From Prevotella sp. (GTDB lineage Bacteria > Bacteroidota > Bacteroidia > Bacteroidales > Bacteroidaceae), in the NCBI GenBank assembly GCA_022511045.1, contig JAFLSF010000006.1, positions 1-57,523 of the forward strand: a stretch of DNA of 57,523 nt, read 5' to 3'. The position numbers and the translations under genes are program-made. Position 1 is the first letter of the stretch, and each line of letters opens with the position of its first letter. The notes under the pieces are model-generated. The model searched no databases, had not been told where the DNA came from, and saw nothing but the letters and a program-made list of their open reading frames with translations. Positions 23,768 through 32,135 of the stretch are shown here, piece after piece.

Positions 23768-25243
23768 ATGAAGCCACGTCTATTATCCGTTATATGCTTG
23801 ATGTTAGCCTCCGTTGCGTTGTGGGCTCAGGGTCCTAATCAGACGGGCAAATACTATCGACCAGCCGATGGTAAGACTGGCGAGGAGTTGAAGACGGCTT
23901 TATTTGACATCATCAGAGAGCCGAATGTTGTAAGTTATGACGGACTCAAGCAGGCTTATGTCAAGACGGACACCCGCGCCGACGGCTATTTGCGCGACTT
24001 TTACTCTGATATTACTCAATATGTGCCTGGGTCGGATATGGCTGCCGGACAATACGAGGGATATAGCTACAATCGTGAACATGCCGTGTGTCAGAGTTGG
24101 TTTAAAAGCGTCAGCCCGATGTATTCCGATATTGTGATGGTCATTCCCACCGATGGTTACATCAATAGTCGCCGTAACGACAATCCCTTTGGAGAGGTTG
24201 TGACAAATGCCGCAAACGTCAATGCCTCGCAAACAGGCTATAGCAAGTGGGGCGCACCAAAGGCTGACTTAGGCCAGCCAGCAGCGGTTACCACCGTCTT
24301 TGAGCCTAACGACGAGGTGAAAGGCGATATTGCCCGCATCTATTTATATATGGCTACGTGCTATCAAGACAGGGCTACAAAGTTTGTGAACGGTAAGGGC
24401 GAACACGTTTTTAATGCAAATGGTACAACGTATCAGCCTTTGCAACAATGGGTGTTCAACTTGATGATGAAATGGTCGAAGCAAGACCCCGTTGACGAAG
24501 TAGAGCGCGCCCGCAATAATGCGGTAAAGGAGGTGCAAGGCAATCGCAATCCTTTCGTAGACTATCCTGGACTCGAAGACTATATCTGGGGCGACAAAAA
24601 GGATAAGCCGTTCAGTTATGACTATTACGAAGGAGTAAAGCAAGGCGACGATATGGGCGATGACCCAGATGTTGAGCCTATTGGTGAAATGGCGGTAATC
24701 CCCTTGAACAATACTTTCTTCGATACTACATGGACTGGGGCTCGCCCTACTGGTAAAGGTGAACCCACGCAGATAGTCGGCAAGATGGGCAATGTAACCG
24801 TTACTTACGCAAAAGGAACGAGCGGCCAAAGTATGTATTGCAACAACACACATATACGCCTCTACAAGTATAACCTGCTGACTTTCCGCATCACAGGCGA
24901 CGAGTTCACCAAGATAGAGTTTAAGGTTTTGGCCAATGCCAATAACAAACAATTGTCCGCCTCCAACGGTACGATGGATGGCTACACTTGGACGGGCGAG
25001 ACGGACGAGGTGGTTTTCAAACTGGCAGATACGGAAAACGGCAATATGCAAATAGGTAGTGCAACGGTTTACACGCCTAAAAAGGAGTCGGCAGGCATAG
25101 AGACCATCACGCCAACAACCTCAGACGAAAGGATGGAGGCCGTTTATACGATGGATGGACGACGCGTCAAAAAACTACAAAAGGGCGTGCATATCGTCCG
25201 CATGAATAATGGTGATGTCATGAAAGTCTTGGCCACCAATTAA
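23768..25243 (+). CDS. Secreted endonuclease I family nuclease with C-terminal sorting-like tail
   Basis: The 491-residue precursor starts at 23768 with a clear signal peptide (MKPRLLSVICLMLASVALWAQ); the open frame from 23654 is rejected because it runs through the promoter. The Endonuclease_1 (EndA/NucM) domain spans about 45-300 and carries the His-Me-finger motif YSYNREHAVCQSWF with the general-base His, then IPTDGYINSRRNDNPFGEV. These enzymes cut DNA and RNA outside the cell. A beta-rich segment follows, and the last 45 residues (VYTMDGRRVKKLQKGVHIVRM) resemble the type A tail of type IX secretion cargo. A role in nucleic-acid scavenging is likely. Confidence 0.88.
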   Translation: MKPRLLSVICLMLASVALWAQGPNQTGKYYRPADGKTGEELKTALFDIIREPNVVSYDGLKQAYVKTDTRADGYLRDFYSDITQYVPGSDMAAGQYEGYSYNREHAVCQSWFKSVSPMYSDIVMVIPTDGYINSRRNDNPFGEVVTNAANVNASQTGYSKWGAPKADLGQPAAVTTVFEPNDEVKGDIARIYLYMATCYQDRATKFVNGKGEHVFNANGTTYQPLQQWVFNLMMKWSKQDPVDEVERARNNAVKEVQGNRNPFVDYPGLEDYIWGDKKDKPFSYDYYEGVKQGDDMGDDPDVEPIGEMAVIPLNNTFFDTTWTGARPTGKGEPTQIVGKMGNVTVTYAKGTSGQSMYCNNTHIRLYKYNLLTFRITGDEFTKIEFKVLANANNKQLSASNGTMDGYTWTGETDEVVFKLADTENGNMQIGSATVYTPKKESAGIETITPTTSDERMEAVYTMDGRRVKKLQKGVHIVRMNNGDVMKVLATN

Positions 25244-25261
25244 ACAAACCCCTGATTCATC

Positions 25262-25447
25262 GCTGACAAGTCCCTGACTTATCATTGACAAGGTGCCGCC
25301 TCACCGCTGACGAGTATAGGGCTCGCTATTTGTATACTCCTGGTATACACTTTGTATACACGGCATATACAAGTTGTATACCAGGAGTATACAAACTGTA
25401 TACATAGGGGAGACAAGGGGTATACAACTTACTCGCAAGGGATGAGA
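25262..25447. repeat. 11-bp phased array with GTATAC core, copy R2
   Basis: A nine-unit core has hexamers exactly 11 bp apart at 25332, 25343, 25354, 25365, 25376, 25387, 25398, 25409 and 25420. Seven are GTATAC, one is ATATAC (25365) and one is GGAGAC (25409). In the same register lie ACAAGT (25266), ACTTAT (25277), ACAAGG (25288), CCTCAC (25299), ACGAGT (25310) and GCTCGC (25321) on the left, and ACTCGC (25431) and ATGAGA (25442) on the right. Units 1-2 (25332-25348) are the perfect reverse complement of units 5-6 (25376-25392). The array fills the gap between the convergent ends of the endonuclease and M20 genes. Function unknown. Confidence 0.95.
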
Positions 25448-25480
25448 ATAGGGCGGAAAGAGTACGGGAATACGCCTCGT

Positions 25481-26536
25481 CTATCCTCTTATCAATTCGA
25501 CGTAAGTGTCTATCGCCTTTTCTATCTCACTGATGCAAATGTATTCGTCTGCTGAGTGACTTCTTCGGCTGTCGCCAGGCCCTAATTTCAACGACTGGAA
25601 AGGCATGAGGGCTTGGTCGCTGAGAGTGGGGGAGCCATAGGGACACAAGCCCATCTTAATGCTACGCTGCACCAAAGGATGTCCTATGGGAATGTGGGAA
25701 GAGGACAGACGGAAGGAGCGGGCCGTCAGTTCGCACTTCTTCATGTGCTTTTGCAAAAAACTAAACAGGTATTGATTTTGATAGTACTCGTTGGTACGAA
25801 CGTCTATGACGAAGCGAAACTCGTCTGGTATGACGTTGTGTTGGGTGCCGCTATTCACTATGGTTACCGTCATCTTGGTCGGTCCTAAAAGCAGACTGGA
25901 TTTTTTAAAGCGATAGTCACGTAGCCAGAGTAGGTCGTCCAAAGCCTCATAAATGGCGTTTACGCCCTCGTCACCAGCCGCATGCCCGCTTTTTCCTCGT
26001 GCTATGCCGTCTATCACCATCAAGCCTTTTTCAGCAATAGCTGGCTGCATATTGGTTGGTTCGCCGACGATGGCCACGTCTATCTTAGGCAGATGTGGCA
26101 ATGCCAACGAGAATCCGTTTGGCCCGCTGATTTCTTCCTCACAAGACGCAAGGTAGACTAAATTATAAGGTAAATCTGGTTTTTGGCGTAAAATGCGATA
26201 GGCTTGTAGCAAGCTGACGAGTCCGCCGCCACAATCATTGCTGCCCAAACCATAAAGGCGGTCGCCTTCTATGACGGGGGAGAAGGGGTCGTATGTCCAA
26301 GAACTGACGGGCTTCACCGTATCAATGTGGGCATTTAGCAATAGGGTGGGCTTGCTGGGGTCTATGTTTTCCCGTATCAGAATGTTGTTGCCAAAGCGCT
26401 CGTAGGGTAATCCCCATTCTTCGATGAAATGGACAAAAATTGCAGCAGCGGCCTCTTCTTCACGACTTACGGAAGGGGTGGCAATGAGTTGTTGCAATAG
26501 ATGAAGCGCATCATCAGTATAGTGCCTTTTATCCAT
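25481..26536 (-). CDS. M20-family metallohydrolase, acetyl/succinyl-ornithine deacylase-like
   Basis: The 351-residue protein is an ArgE/DapE-type zinc hydrolase. It shows LLNAHIDTVKP (metal His and catalytic Asp), GSNDCGGGL (bridging Asp), ASCEEEISG (catalytic Glu-Glu), VGEPTN and a dimerisation domain around KSGHAAGDEG. The C-terminal SDQALMPFQSLKLGPGDSRRSHSADEYI resembles the Bacteroidetes enzyme that removes succinyl or acetyl from ornithine in arginine synthesis. No arginine genes lie nearby, so a different N-acyl amino acid remains possible. Its 3' end faces the GTATAC array, and a -7 element lies upstream. Confidence 0.85.
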   Translation of the reverse strand: MDKRHYTDDALHLLQQLIATPSVSREEEAAAAIFVHFIEEWGLPYERFGNNILIRENIDPSKPTLLLNAHIDTVKPVSSWTYDPFSPVIEGDRLYGLGSNDCGGGLVSLLQAYRILRQKPDLPYNLVYLASCEEEISGPNGFSLALPHLPKIDVAIVGEPTNMQPAIAEKGLMVIDGIARGKSGHAAGDEGVNAIYEALDDLLWLRDYRFKKSSLLLGPTKMTVTIVNSGTQHNVIPDEFRFVIDVRTNEYYQNQYLFSFLQKHMKKCELTARSFRLSSSHIPIGHPLVQRSIKMGLCPYGSPTLSDQALMPFQSLKLGPGDSRRSHSADEYICISEIEKAIDTYVELIRG

Positions 26537-26559
26537 AATAATTGATGTTTTGTCTGGGG

Positions 26560-26567
26560 CAAAGTTA
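26560..26567 (-). promoter_or_regulatory. -7 element for the M20 hydrolase gene
   Basis: TAACTTTG on the minus strand matches TAnnTTTG and lies 23 bp before the ATG at 26536. No TTTG box is found at the usual spacing. Confidence 0.45.
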
Positions 26568-26610
26568 TGAAATATTTGGTGATAATCAATGCAAATACAA
26601 AAAAAATATG

Positions 26611-26618
26611 TATCTTTG
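26611..26618 (+). promoter_or_regulatory. -7 element for the acyl-CoA ligase gene
   Basis: TATCTTTG lies 27 bp before the ATG at 26646. A purine-rich AAAGGGAGAAG stretch just before the start could act as a ribosome-binding site, which is unusual in this window. Confidence 0.5.
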
Positions 26619-26645
26619 CACCTAAAATAATAAAAAGGGAGAAGT

Positions 26646-28454
26646 ATGCAGGCGAATTATCACATGTCGGTGTTGGTGCATGAGCAGGCCAAGAAGTATG
26701 GCGACCGCGAGATGTTGATTTATCACGATTTCGGTCATCGTGAGTGGAAATCGCTGTCGTGGAAACAAGTGTCTGCGACCGTCAGCCAAGTATCAAATGC
26801 CTTGCTGAACTTAGGAGTAAAGCCGCAGGAGAACGTGGGTATCTTTTCGCAAAACTCCGTGCAGTATATCGAGTGCGACTTTGGAGCTTGGGGTATTCGC
26901 GCAGTAACAATCCCATTCTACGCCACCAGCTCGGAGCAGCAGATTCAGTTTATGGTGAACGATGCCAAGGTGCGCTTCCTCTTTGTGGGTGAGCAAGACC
27001 AATATGACAAGGCGCGTCGTATATTCTCCATGTGTCCGACTTTGGAGCGGATAATTGTTTTCGACCCGCAGGTGCGTATGTCAACACATGACCCTAACAG
27101 CATCTATTTCAGTGACTTTCTGAAGCTTGGCGAGAACTTGCCACGACAAACGGAGGTGAATCAATTACTGAAAGAAGCCTCATTTGAGGATGTAGCTAAC
27201 ATTCTCTATACCAGTGGAACGACGGGAAATTCAAAGGGAGTCATTCTGACACACGGCCAGTTCCACGCCGCTTTTGAGGCTAATGGCAAGTGTGTGCCTG
27301 TGACAGAGAATGACCGCATTATGAACTTTTTGCCCTACACCCATATTTTTGAGCGCGGATGGGCTCTCTATTCTATGATGCAGGGTGCTACATTGATAGT
27401 GAACACCTATCCTCAAGAGGTGCAACAGTCTATGCGCGAGACCCATCCAACGTGTATGTCGGCCGTTCCGCGCTTTTGGGAGAAGGTATATATGGGCGTG
27501 ATGGATAAAATCGACCATTCCAACGGTATGCAGCGCAATCTTTTCAAGCACGCTTTAGCCGTAGGGCGCAAGCACAATATAGAGTATTTGAGTCTTGGAA
27601 AGAAACCGCCACTCGCTTTGCATTTAGAATATGAACTGCTGAACCACACCGTATTTTCGCTGGTGCGCAAGGAACTGGGATTGGAAAAAGCACATTTCTT
27701 CCCTACTGCAGGTGCTACTGTTAGTCCATACGTGGAGGAATTTGTCCATTCTATCGGCATTAACATGGTTGTCGGATATGGGTTGACGGAGAGTTTGGCT
27801 ACCGTCAGTTGCAATCATTTAGGCGACCCTTATACGGTGGGCAGTGTAGGCATCCCCATTGAGGGTATCAGTATTAAAATCAGTGATGAAGGTGAAATCC
27901 TGCTGAAAGGTCCCACGATTACCATAGGTTACTACAATCGTGATGACCTAACCAAAGAGGCTTTCACGGAAGACGGCTATTTCCGCACGGGTGATGCAGG
28001 CTATTTGAAAAATGGCGAACTGTTCTTAACAGAGCGCATTAAAGATTTGTTTAAGACATCTAACGGCAAATATATCGCTCCGCAGATGATAGAGTCAAAG
28101 TTGTTGGTAGACAAGTATATCGACCAAATATGCGTCATTGCTGACCAACGTAAATTTGTGTCGGCTCTTATCATACCTGTCTATCCATTATTGGAGGAAT
28201 ATGCCGAGCAAAACGGTATTTGTTTCAAGAACCGTGAGGAACTTTGTTGCAATCCGCGCATCATCAATATGATGAAAGAGCGAATAGACACCTTGCAACA
28301 GCAATTAGCGCACTATGAAAAGGTGAAGCGATTTACCTTGTTGCCGCATCACCTATCGATGGAACGGGGCGAACTGACTAATACGCTGAAAATCCGCCGT
28401 AGGGTGTTGTATGAAAGCTATAAGACGGAAATAGACGCAATGTATGCCGAATAA
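26646..28454 (+). CDS. AMP-dependent synthetase, long-chain fatty acid-CoA ligase type
   Basis: The 602-residue protein activates a fatty acid with ATP to an acyl-AMP and then acyl-CoA. The P-loop-like motif ILYTSGTTGNSKGVILTH is near residue 190, the VVGYGLTESLATVS motif near 377, and FRTGDAGYLKNGELFLTERIKDLFKTSNGKYIAPQ carries the adenylate-binding Asp and hinge. The layout matches bacterial long-chain acyl-CoA synthetases (FadD15/ACSL-like), which are common in Bacteroidetes. It would act at the inner membrane face on exogenous fatty acids. It precedes prfB by 35 bp; the two may be co-transcribed but are functionally unrelated. Confidence 0.92.
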   Translation: MQANYHMSVLVHEQAKKYGDREMLIYHDFGHREWKSLSWKQVSATVSQVSNALLNLGVKPQENVGIFSQNSVQYIECDFGAWGIRAVTIPFYATSSEQQIQFMVNDAKVRFLFVGEQDQYDKARRIFSMCPTLERIIVFDPQVRMSTHDPNSIYFSDFLKLGENLPRQTEVNQLLKEASFEDVANILYTSGTTGNSKGVILTHGQFHAAFEANGKCVPVTENDRIMNFLPYTHIFERGWALYSMMQGATLIVNTYPQEVQQSMRETHPTCMSAVPRFWEKVYMGVMDKIDHSNGMQRNLFKHALAVGRKHNIEYLSLGKKPPLALHLEYELLNHTVFSLVRKELGLEKAHFFPTAGATVSPYVEEFVHSIGINMVVGYGLTESLATVSCNHLGDPYTVGSVGIPIEGISIKISDEGEILLKGPTITIGYYNRDDLTKEAFTEDGYFRTGDAGYLKNGELFLTERIKDLFKTSNGKYIAPQMIESKLLVDKYIDQICVIADQRKFVSALIIPVYPLLEEYAEQNGICFKNREELCCNPRIINMMKERIDTLQQQLAHYEKVKRFTLLPHHLSMERGELTNTLKIRRRVLYESYKTEIDAMYAE

Positions 28455-28489
28455 TTGTAATTTGGATTTTGTAATTCGTAGTTAAGGCA

Positions 28490-29611
28490 ATGATTACACA
28501 AGACCAATTGAAAGACGTGCTTGACCGTGCTGATGCGTTGTACAAGTATCTGAAGATAGACGAAAAGAAGATTGCTTTTGAGGAGGAGGATCTCCGCACC
28601 CAGGCTCCAGACTTCTGGGAGGACCAAAAGCGTGCAGAGGAGCAGATGAAAAAGGTAAAGACTATCAAGAAATGGCTTGACGGCTACCAAAAAGTGCGTA
28701 CAGCTGCTGATGAGTTGCAACTGGCTTTTGACTTCTACAAGGAAGATATGGTGACAGAGGAGGAGGTTGATGCGGATTACCGCCATTCCATCGAGGTTAT
28801 TGAAGCTTTGGAACTGAAGAATATGTTACGTCAGAAAGAAGACCCGATGGAATGTGTACTGAAAATCAACTCGGGTGCTGGCGGTACTGAAAGTCAGGAT
28901 TGGGCATCAATGTTGATGCGTATGTATCAGCGATGGGCAGAGGCTCATGGATATAAAGTTAGTATATCTAACATTCAAGATGGCGATGAGGCTGGTATTA
29001 AGAGCGTAACGATGCAAATAGAAGGCGGCGAGTATGCTTATGGCTATCTGAAATCAGAAAATGGAGTTCACCGTCTGGTGCGTGTCTCTCCTTTTAATGC
29101 CCAGGGTAAGCGCATGACATCTTTTGCTTCTGTATTCGTCACACCTTTGGTTGATGATACGATAGAGGTTTATGTGGACCCTGCAAAATTGTCGTGGGAC
29201 ACTTTCCGTAGTAGCGGAGCGGGCGGACAAAATGTTAATAAAGTTGAGTCTGGCGTTCGTTTGCGTTATTGGTATACTGATCCCGATACAGGCGAGGAGG
29301 AGGAAATTCTTATTGAAAATACAGAAACACGTGACCAGCCTAAGAACAAAGAACGTGCTATGGCGCTACTTCGCTCGCAATTATATGACCGTGCGATGCA
29401 AAAGCGCTTAGAGGCACAAGCAAAGATAGAAGCAGGTAAGAAAAAGATAGAGTGGGGTAGCCAGATACGTAGTTATGTCTTTGACGACCGACGCGTGAAG
29501 GATCACCGTACAAACTATCAGACCAGTGACGTTGACGGGGTTATGGATGGGAAAATCGACCATTTCATCAAAGCTTATCTTATGGAGTTTCCTGTAAACG
29601 ACGAGGAGTAA
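28490..29611 (+). CDS. prfB: Peptide chain release factor 2
   Basis: RF2 ends translation at UAA and UGA. The 373 residues include the SPF recognition tripeptide (VRVSPFNAQGKR) that marks RF2 rather than RF1, and the catalytic GGQ loop in SSGAGGQNVNKVESGV. The reading frame is continuous from the N-terminal helices (MITQDQLKDVLDRADALYKYL) onward. The in-frame UGA and +1 frameshift that autoregulate prfB in E. coli and many bacteria are absent: at the matching place the sequence reads KYLKIDEKK without a stop. Synthesis must be controlled otherwise. Confidence 0.97.
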   Translation: MITQDQLKDVLDRADALYKYLKIDEKKIAFEEEDLRTQAPDFWEDQKRAEEQMKKVKTIKKWLDGYQKVRTAADELQLAFDFYKEDMVTEEEVDADYRHSIEVIEALELKNMLRQKEDPMECVLKINSGAGGTESQDWASMLMRMYQRWAEAHGYKVSISNIQDGDEAGIKSVTMQIEGGEYAYGYLKSENGVHRLVRVSPFNAQGKRMTSFASVFVTPLVDDTIEVYVDPAKLSWDTFRSSGAGGQNVNKVESGVRLRYWYTDPDTGEEEEILIENTETRDQPKNKERAMALLRSQLYDRAMQKRLEAQAKIEAGKKKIEWGSQIRSYVFDDRRVKDHRTNYQTSDVDGVMDGKIDHFIKAYLMEFPVNDEE

Positions 29612-29643
29612 TTTCGGGAATATTACACTAAAACATCAATATT

Positions 29644-29793
29644 ATGGCAAACAAAAAGACAAACGCTAAGCGCGAGGCTTGGCAGAAGAAACAAGAAGAG
29701 CAAGGTAAAAAAACAGTAATGTGGATTTTTGGCGTACTGGTAGTTCTGGCCATTATCTACTTGATATGGACAGTTTCTATGATGTCTGCCTAA
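29644..29793 (+). CDS. Small single-pass membrane protein (49 residues)
   Basis: A short ORF with ATG at 29644 and TAA at 29791 encodes 49 residues. A basic, Gln/Lys-rich cytoplasmic start (MANKKTNAKREAWQKKQEEQ) is followed by one hydrophobic helix at about 25-43 (VMWIFGVLVVLAIIYLIW) and a short tail. It fits between prfB (32 bp upstream) and the CYTH gene (6 bp downstream), so it is probably part of the same transcript. I do not recognise a family. The clear topology (positive-inside rule) and the tight packing argue that it is real. Confidence 0.75.
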   Translation: MANKKTNAKREAWQKKQEEQGKKTVMWIFGVLVVLAIIYLIWTVSMMSA

Positions 29794-29799
29794 TAGGTT

Positions 29800-30276
29800 A
29801 TGGCATTAGAAATAGAGCGTAAGTTCCTCGTGCTTGACGACTCCTATAAGTGCGAGGCTTTTGCTAAAAGCCATATTCAGCAGGGCTATATTTGTAGTGG
29901 GCAGGGTAGGACAGTTCGGGTCAGAATTAGGGATGCTTATGCATATATTACTATTAAGGGTCCCAGCCTTGATGGTGGACTCTCCCGTTATGAGTTTGAG
30001 CAGGAGATTCCTCTTGATGACGCCAAGAAACTAATGACGCTGTGCGAGCCTGGTATTATAGACAAAATACGATGGCTGGTAAAAAGCGATAAACACACTT
30101 TTGAGGTAGACGAATTTTTTGGTGACAATGAGGGACTGGTTATAGCAGAGGTTGAGCTTTCCTCACCATCAGAAATACCCATAATACCCCATTTCATCGG
30201 AAAAGAAGTCACTGGAGACCGTCGCTATTACAACAGCCAGTTACGACGTCATCCCTATCGAACGTGGAAAGAATAG
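29800..30276 (+). CDS. CYTH domain protein (triphosphate-binding, probable inorganic triphosphatase)
   Basis: The 158-residue protein has the CYTH hallmark EIERKFL (ExExK) at residues 4-10. Further down the tunnel come paired Arg/Lys and Glu strands (RTVRVRIRD, AYITIKGP, YEFEQEIP, FEVDEFFGDNEGLVIAEVE). CYTH enzymes hydrolyse or bind triphosphates with Mg2+; bacterial single-domain members are mostly triphosphatases, a few are class IV adenylate cyclases. The last 22 bp overlap the 3' end of the convergent VanZ-like gene. Role in the cell is unknown. Confidence 0.9.
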   Translation: MALEIERKFLVLDDSYKCEAFAKSHIQQGYICSGQGRTVRVRIRDAYAYITIKGPSLDGGLSRYEFEQEIPLDDAKKLMTLCEPGIIDKIRWLVKSDKHTFEVDEFFGDNEGLVIAEVELSSPSEIPIIPHFIGKEVTGDRRYYNSQLRRHPYRTWKE

Positions 30277-30653
30277 GCTATCCATCCCAAAGCGTAGCCT
30301 AACAACACACCAACGCTATCTGCCCAGAAATCAAGCCATTCGCCTGACCTTGTCGTGGTGCAATAGGCTTGCAGCAACTCCATCAATCCTCCCAAAGCAA
30401 CCATACCAGCCGCAGTCCAGAGTAGCTTACGCCAATTTATGCGGATATTCTCTTTTATACAGGAGTGCCAATACTCCCACCAAATTACGCAGGATGTTCC
30501 GCCATACATTACGAAGTGTGTCCACTTGTCAATAAAAGCAACTTTGTTTAGCGGGGTTTCTGGAAAATAAGGGGTTAATGATAGTACCCAAATCAAAATG
30601 ATACATAATATGGAAAATGGGTATTTTCTTACAACTTGTGTAATTTTCTGCAT
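30255..30653 (-). CDS. VanZ-family membrane protein
   Basis: The 132-residue protein has four hydrophobic segments and the VanZ-like signature: IDKWTHFVMYGG near residue 41, GGLMELLQAYCTTTRSGEWLDFWADSVGVLLGYALG near 90-125. The conserved acidic and His residues lie on the loop sides of the helices. VanZ itself lowers teicoplanin susceptibility, but most family members in Bacteroidetes have no known role and imply no resistance. Its 3' end overlaps the CYTH gene by 22 bp, and its promoter lies back-to-back with that of the NSS transporter gene. Confidence 0.85.
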   Translation of the reverse strand: MQKITQVVRKYPFSILCIILIWVLSLTPYFPETPLNKVAFIDKWTHFVMYGGTSCVIWWEYWHSCIKENIRINWRKLLWTAAGMVALGGLMELLQAYCTTTRSGEWLDFWADSVGVLLGYALGWIAYSFHVR

Positions 30654-30674
30654 CTTTACTTAATAATTTTGGTG

Positions 30675-30682
30675 CAAAAGTA
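30675..30682 (-). promoter_or_regulatory. -7 element for the VanZ-like gene
   Basis: TACTTTTG on the minus strand matches TAnnTTTG and lies 21 bp before the ATG at 30653. It is divergent from the promoter at 30705-30734. Confidence 0.5.
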
Positions 30683-30704
30683 CTAAATAATTATGAATTA
30701 CGAA

Positions 30705-30734
30705 TTGCAAATTGTAAATTTATTCGTACTTTTG
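30705..30734 (+). promoter_or_regulatory. Promoter of the NSS transporter genes
   Basis: TTG (30705-30707, part of ATTG), a 19-bp spacer and TACTTTTG (30727-30734) fit the Bacteroidetes consensus. The ATG follows at 30743, so the leader would be very short or nearly absent. Confidence 0.65.
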
Positions 30735-30742
30735 CAAACGAT

Positions 30743-32113
30743 ATGGCGAAGAATGTTAGTAATAGAGCTAGTTTTGGTAGTAAGTTAGGTGTTATCTTAG
30801 CCACAGCAGGTTCGGCTGTTGGACTGGGTAATGTTTGGCGGTTCCCCTATATGACGGGTGAAAACGGTGGCGCTATTTTCATTATGATTTATGTGGTATG
30901 CGTTGTGCTATTGGGTATCCCCTGCATGATTAGCGAGTTTATAGTTGGACGTCATGGCCAATCGAACACTGCCCGCTCATTTCGGCTATTGGCGGGAGGA
31001 AAACCTTGGGCCGTTATCGGTTATATGGGTGTGCTGACAGGATTCCTTATCACAGGCTATTATGCAGTGGTTAGTGGCTGGTGCCTGCAATATGTATGGG
31101 CTTCTTTGATTGGACACCTGCATGGTGACCCTGAATATTTTAAAACCTATTTCAACGAGTTGGCTGGGGACCCCATAAAGCCTGTTTTGTGGACAGTTGT
31201 CATTCTTTTGATAACCTATCTCATCATAGAGCATGGCGTGCGTAATGGTATTGAACGAGCCTCAAAATTGATGATGCCCACGTTATTTGTTTTATTGCTA
31301 ATTATCGTGGCCGCTTCATGTATGTTACCTAATGCTTACAAGGGTATAGAGTTTTTGTTTAAACCCGATTTCTCGAAAATTACCAGTGATGTTTTTTTGA
31401 GTGCATTGGGTCAGTCGTTCTATTCAATGAGTATCGCAATGGGTTGTCTGTGTACTTATGCCAGTTATTTCTCGCGACAAACCGACCTTACTAAGGCGGC
31501 GGGACAGATTGCCGTCATTGATTGTCTGGTAGCTATTTTGGCTGGGTTGATGATATTCCCTGCTGCTTTTTCCGTAGGTGTCAGTCCAGATAGTGGACCA
31601 TCGCTTATCTTTATTACTCTGCCTAATGTGTTTCAGCAGGCTTTTGGTTTTATGCCTATAGTGGGATATATCATATCTTTGCTTTTCTTCTTGTTGTTAT
31701 CGCTGGCAGCCCTTACATCGCTGATGTCGCTGCACGAAGTATCAACTGCATTTTTTCAAGAAGAATTGCATACCACTCGCAAGCGTGCAGCCATGTTGGT
31801 TACAATAACTGCGGCTGTTATTGGAGCTATCTGTTCGCTGTCACTTGGTGCTGTTGACGGATTTGTTCTTTTTGGTAAGTCATTGTTTGATTGGTTCGAT
31901 TTTATCACTGGCCAGTTATTCCTACCTATTGTTGGATTCTTGACATGTATTTTCATTGGATGGTTTGTAGATCGTAAAATAGTTCGTGACCAATACACCA
32001 ATTGGGGAACATTGCAAGGACGTTACTTCCACCTCTACCTTTTCCTCGTAAAGTACATTTGCCCATTAGCTATCTTGACTATCTTTTTACATCAGTTAGG
32101 ATGGCTGAAATAA
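30743..32113 (+). CDS. Sodium-dependent transporter, NSS (SNF) family, first of two
   Basis: The 456-residue protein has about 11-12 membrane spans of the LeuT fold. The signature GSAVGLGNVWRFPYMTGENGGAIF (unwound TM1 with Na+ and substrate sites) is at residues 20-43. SDSGPSLIFITLPNVF marks TM7-8, where LeuT-type Na+ ligands lie; here it reads SPDSGPSLIF. NSS proteins couple Na+ entry to uptake of amino acids or other amines. The exact substrate is unknown. A close paralogue follows after 22 bp, and the two probably share a transcript. Confidence 0.93.
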   Translation: MAKNVSNRASFGSKLGVILATAGSAVGLGNVWRFPYMTGENGGAIFIMIYVVCVVLLGIPCMISEFIVGRHGQSNTARSFRLLAGGKPWAVIGYMGVLTGFLITGYYAVVSGWCLQYVWASLIGHLHGDPEYFKTYFNELAGDPIKPVLWTVVILLITYLIIEHGVRNGIERASKLMMPTLFVLLLIIVAASCMLPNAYKGIEFLFKPDFSKITSDVFLSALGQSFYSMSIAMGCLCTYASYFSRQTDLTKAAGQIAVIDCLVAILAGLMIFPAAFSVGVSPDSGPSLIFITLPNVFQQAFGFMPIVGYIISLLFFLLLSLAALTSLMSLHEVSTAFFQEELHTTRKRAAMLVTITAAVIGAICSLSLGAVDGFVLFGKSLFDWFDFITGQLFLPIVGFLTCIFIGWFVDRKIVRDQYTNWGTLQGRYFHLYLFLVKYICPLAILTIFLHQLGWLK

Positions 32114-32135
32114 CAACGTAATAGCGAATTGAGTT

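Noticed and set aside
24344..25051. 235-codon ORF antisense to the secreted endonuclease
   Set aside because: The opposite strand encodes a clear nuclease with signal peptide; the antisense product looks random.
25332..25425. CRISPR array
   Set aside because: Repeats are 6 bp at an 11-bp pitch with short five-base spacers, and no cas genes are in the window.
28490..28600. Programmed frameshift in prfB
   Set aside because: The frame is continuous and no in-frame stop or slippery site is present.
30255..30653. Antibiotic-resistance gene (vanZ)
   Set aside because: Only general VanZ-family membrane topology is present; there are no other van genes, and such proteins are common without a resistance role.
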